From positions 5,766,001 through 5,830,000 of the forward strand of contig NZ_JACHNF010000001.1 of the NCBI RefSeq assembly GCF_014205295.1: 64,000 nt of DNA, given 5' to 3'. This document shows, piece by piece, positions 63,538 to 64,000 of this stretch. Both the position numbers and the translations under genes were made by a program. Below the pieces are notes generated by a model that was not told the DNA's origin, searched no databases, and worked only from the letters and a program-made list of their open reading frames with translations. The stretch comes from Kribbella solani. GTDB taxonomy: Bacteria; Actinomycetota; Actinomycetes; Propionibacteriales; Kribbellaceae. Each line of letters starts with the position of its first letter. Within the stretch, counting starts at the first letter, position 1.

Positions 63538-64000
63538 GGCAACAAAGGCGTGTTCGAGCTGACCGCCGATCCGGGCGATCAGCGCGGCCGTCTCCGCCGT
63601 CGCCTGCTCCACGACGAACGGCCCGAGCACCGCGATCGCGGCCACCTGCGTCAGCAGCATCGCGGGTGTGTCCGCGCTGAACCGCACCACGCACGACGAC
63701 TGCCCAGTCGGCTCGACCACGCCACGCACGACACCCTCGAAAGCCGAGGTAACCGCTGACGCCGGCGCTTCGACCGCAAGCCGGACACTGTGCCGGTACT
63801 GCGCCGACAGGAACGATTCGACCAGGTACGACGGCGCGTCAGCCGCTGGCAGCACGCGTGGGGTGAACCGATGCAGCACCGGTGTCACCGCATCGATCCG
63901 ATCGGCCCGGAAGATCCGCCAATCGTCTCGTTCCGGATCGAACGCGAGCAGGTACCACCGCCAGGCGAGCGTGAGCAGCTGATGCGGTTCGACTCGTCGG
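63487..64000 (-). CDS. WYL-domain transcriptional regulator (YafY-like), C-terminal part
   Basis: The frame is open from the window edge to the stop at 63487 (about 170 residues). EPHQLLTLAWRWYLLAFDPE with WYL, then DWRIFRADRIDAVTPV, is the WYL domain; the WCX C-terminal extension follows. The HTH part lies beyond the window. WYL regulators bind nucleotides or nucleic acid and are common near defence genes, but nothing defensive is visible here. Confidence 0.88.
   Translation of the reverse strand, partial: RRVEPHQLLTLAWRWYLLAFDPERDDWRIFRADRIDAVTPVLHRFTPRVLPAADAPSYLVESFLSAQYRHSVRLAVEAPASAVTSAFEGVVRGVVEPTGQSSCVVRFSADTPAMLLTQVAAIAVLGPFVVEQATAETAALIARIGGQLEHAFVALGHDQADAEGEHADRQ

Overview
The window is a chromosomal segment of a high-GC actinobacterium, most likely Kribbella or a close relative. 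This is an inference from gene content: inositol-phosphate synthase, a PIG-V-type mannosyltransferase, FemX, SigE-family sigma factors, many GTG starts and GTGA/ATGA overlaps. No database search was possible. Part of the gene order (ino1, PBP, mannosyltransferase, femX, racemase-like gene, rpsF-ssb-rpsR-rplI, MATE, dnaB) matches, as I recall it, a conserved origin-proximal block of Streptomyces.

Layout. 1-3970: end of 16S, a tRNA-free spacer, 23S, 5S and a strong terminator that also holds the stop codon of a facing gene. 4.0-7.8 kb: small HhH protein, bioB, a P-loop kinase, an unknown protein, then a gene-free stretch with minisatellites. 7.8-9.8 kb: a strongly strand-asymmetric two-gene unit (Pro/Thr-rich protein plus a putative HEXXH metallopeptidase with 16-residue repeats) behind a hairpin that covers its Shine-Dalgarno. 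9.8-14 kb: DUF72 protein, padR-ino1 operon with a palindromic operator, and a short-chain fatty acid transporter. 14-25.5 kb: secreted GH43 and GH92 glycosidases flanking a class A PBP, a mannosyltransferase and a sigma factor/partner pair. 25.7-30.5 kb: glycan genes (SDR epimerase, membrane-GT2 fusion, GtrA, SQD1-like sugar nucleotide enzyme). 30.6-40.7 kb: methyltransferase, alanine-racemase-like protein and FemX, then assorted regulators, transporters, NUDIX, endonuclease IV and DUF4241. 40.7-42.7 kb: the rpsF-ssb-rpsR-rplI operon.

43.7-55.5 kb holds the most unusual block: a type IV secretion-like locus sitting between rplI and the MATE-dnaB pair. It has a pilin-sized membrane protein, a VirB8-position protein, two VirB6-like paralogues, a split VirB3/VirB4 pair, a VirD4-like coupling ATPase and DUF4913. 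Upstream it has a DUF6668 protein with a broken P-loop and, divergently, a membrane beta-propeller protein plus a tryptophan-repeat protein. I see no relaxase, integrase, peptidoglycan hydrolase or attachment site, so it may be a resident, possibly protein-exporting, apparatus rather than an intact conjugative element.

58.1-61.9 kb: a decayed gene fragment, a cluster of DnaA boxes and a dnaB interrupted by two different inteins (a class 3 mini-intein with the Trp-Cys-Thr signature in the Walker A loop, and a class 1 LAGLIDADG intein whose C-terminal part has foreign-looking composition). 61.9-64 kb: a MerR regulator divergent from a DoxX-like/membrane protein pair with two matching operators between them, and the C-terminal part of a WYL-domain regulator running off the end. 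Across the window GTAC appears strongly over-represented, and exact DnaA boxes occur more often than base composition predicts.
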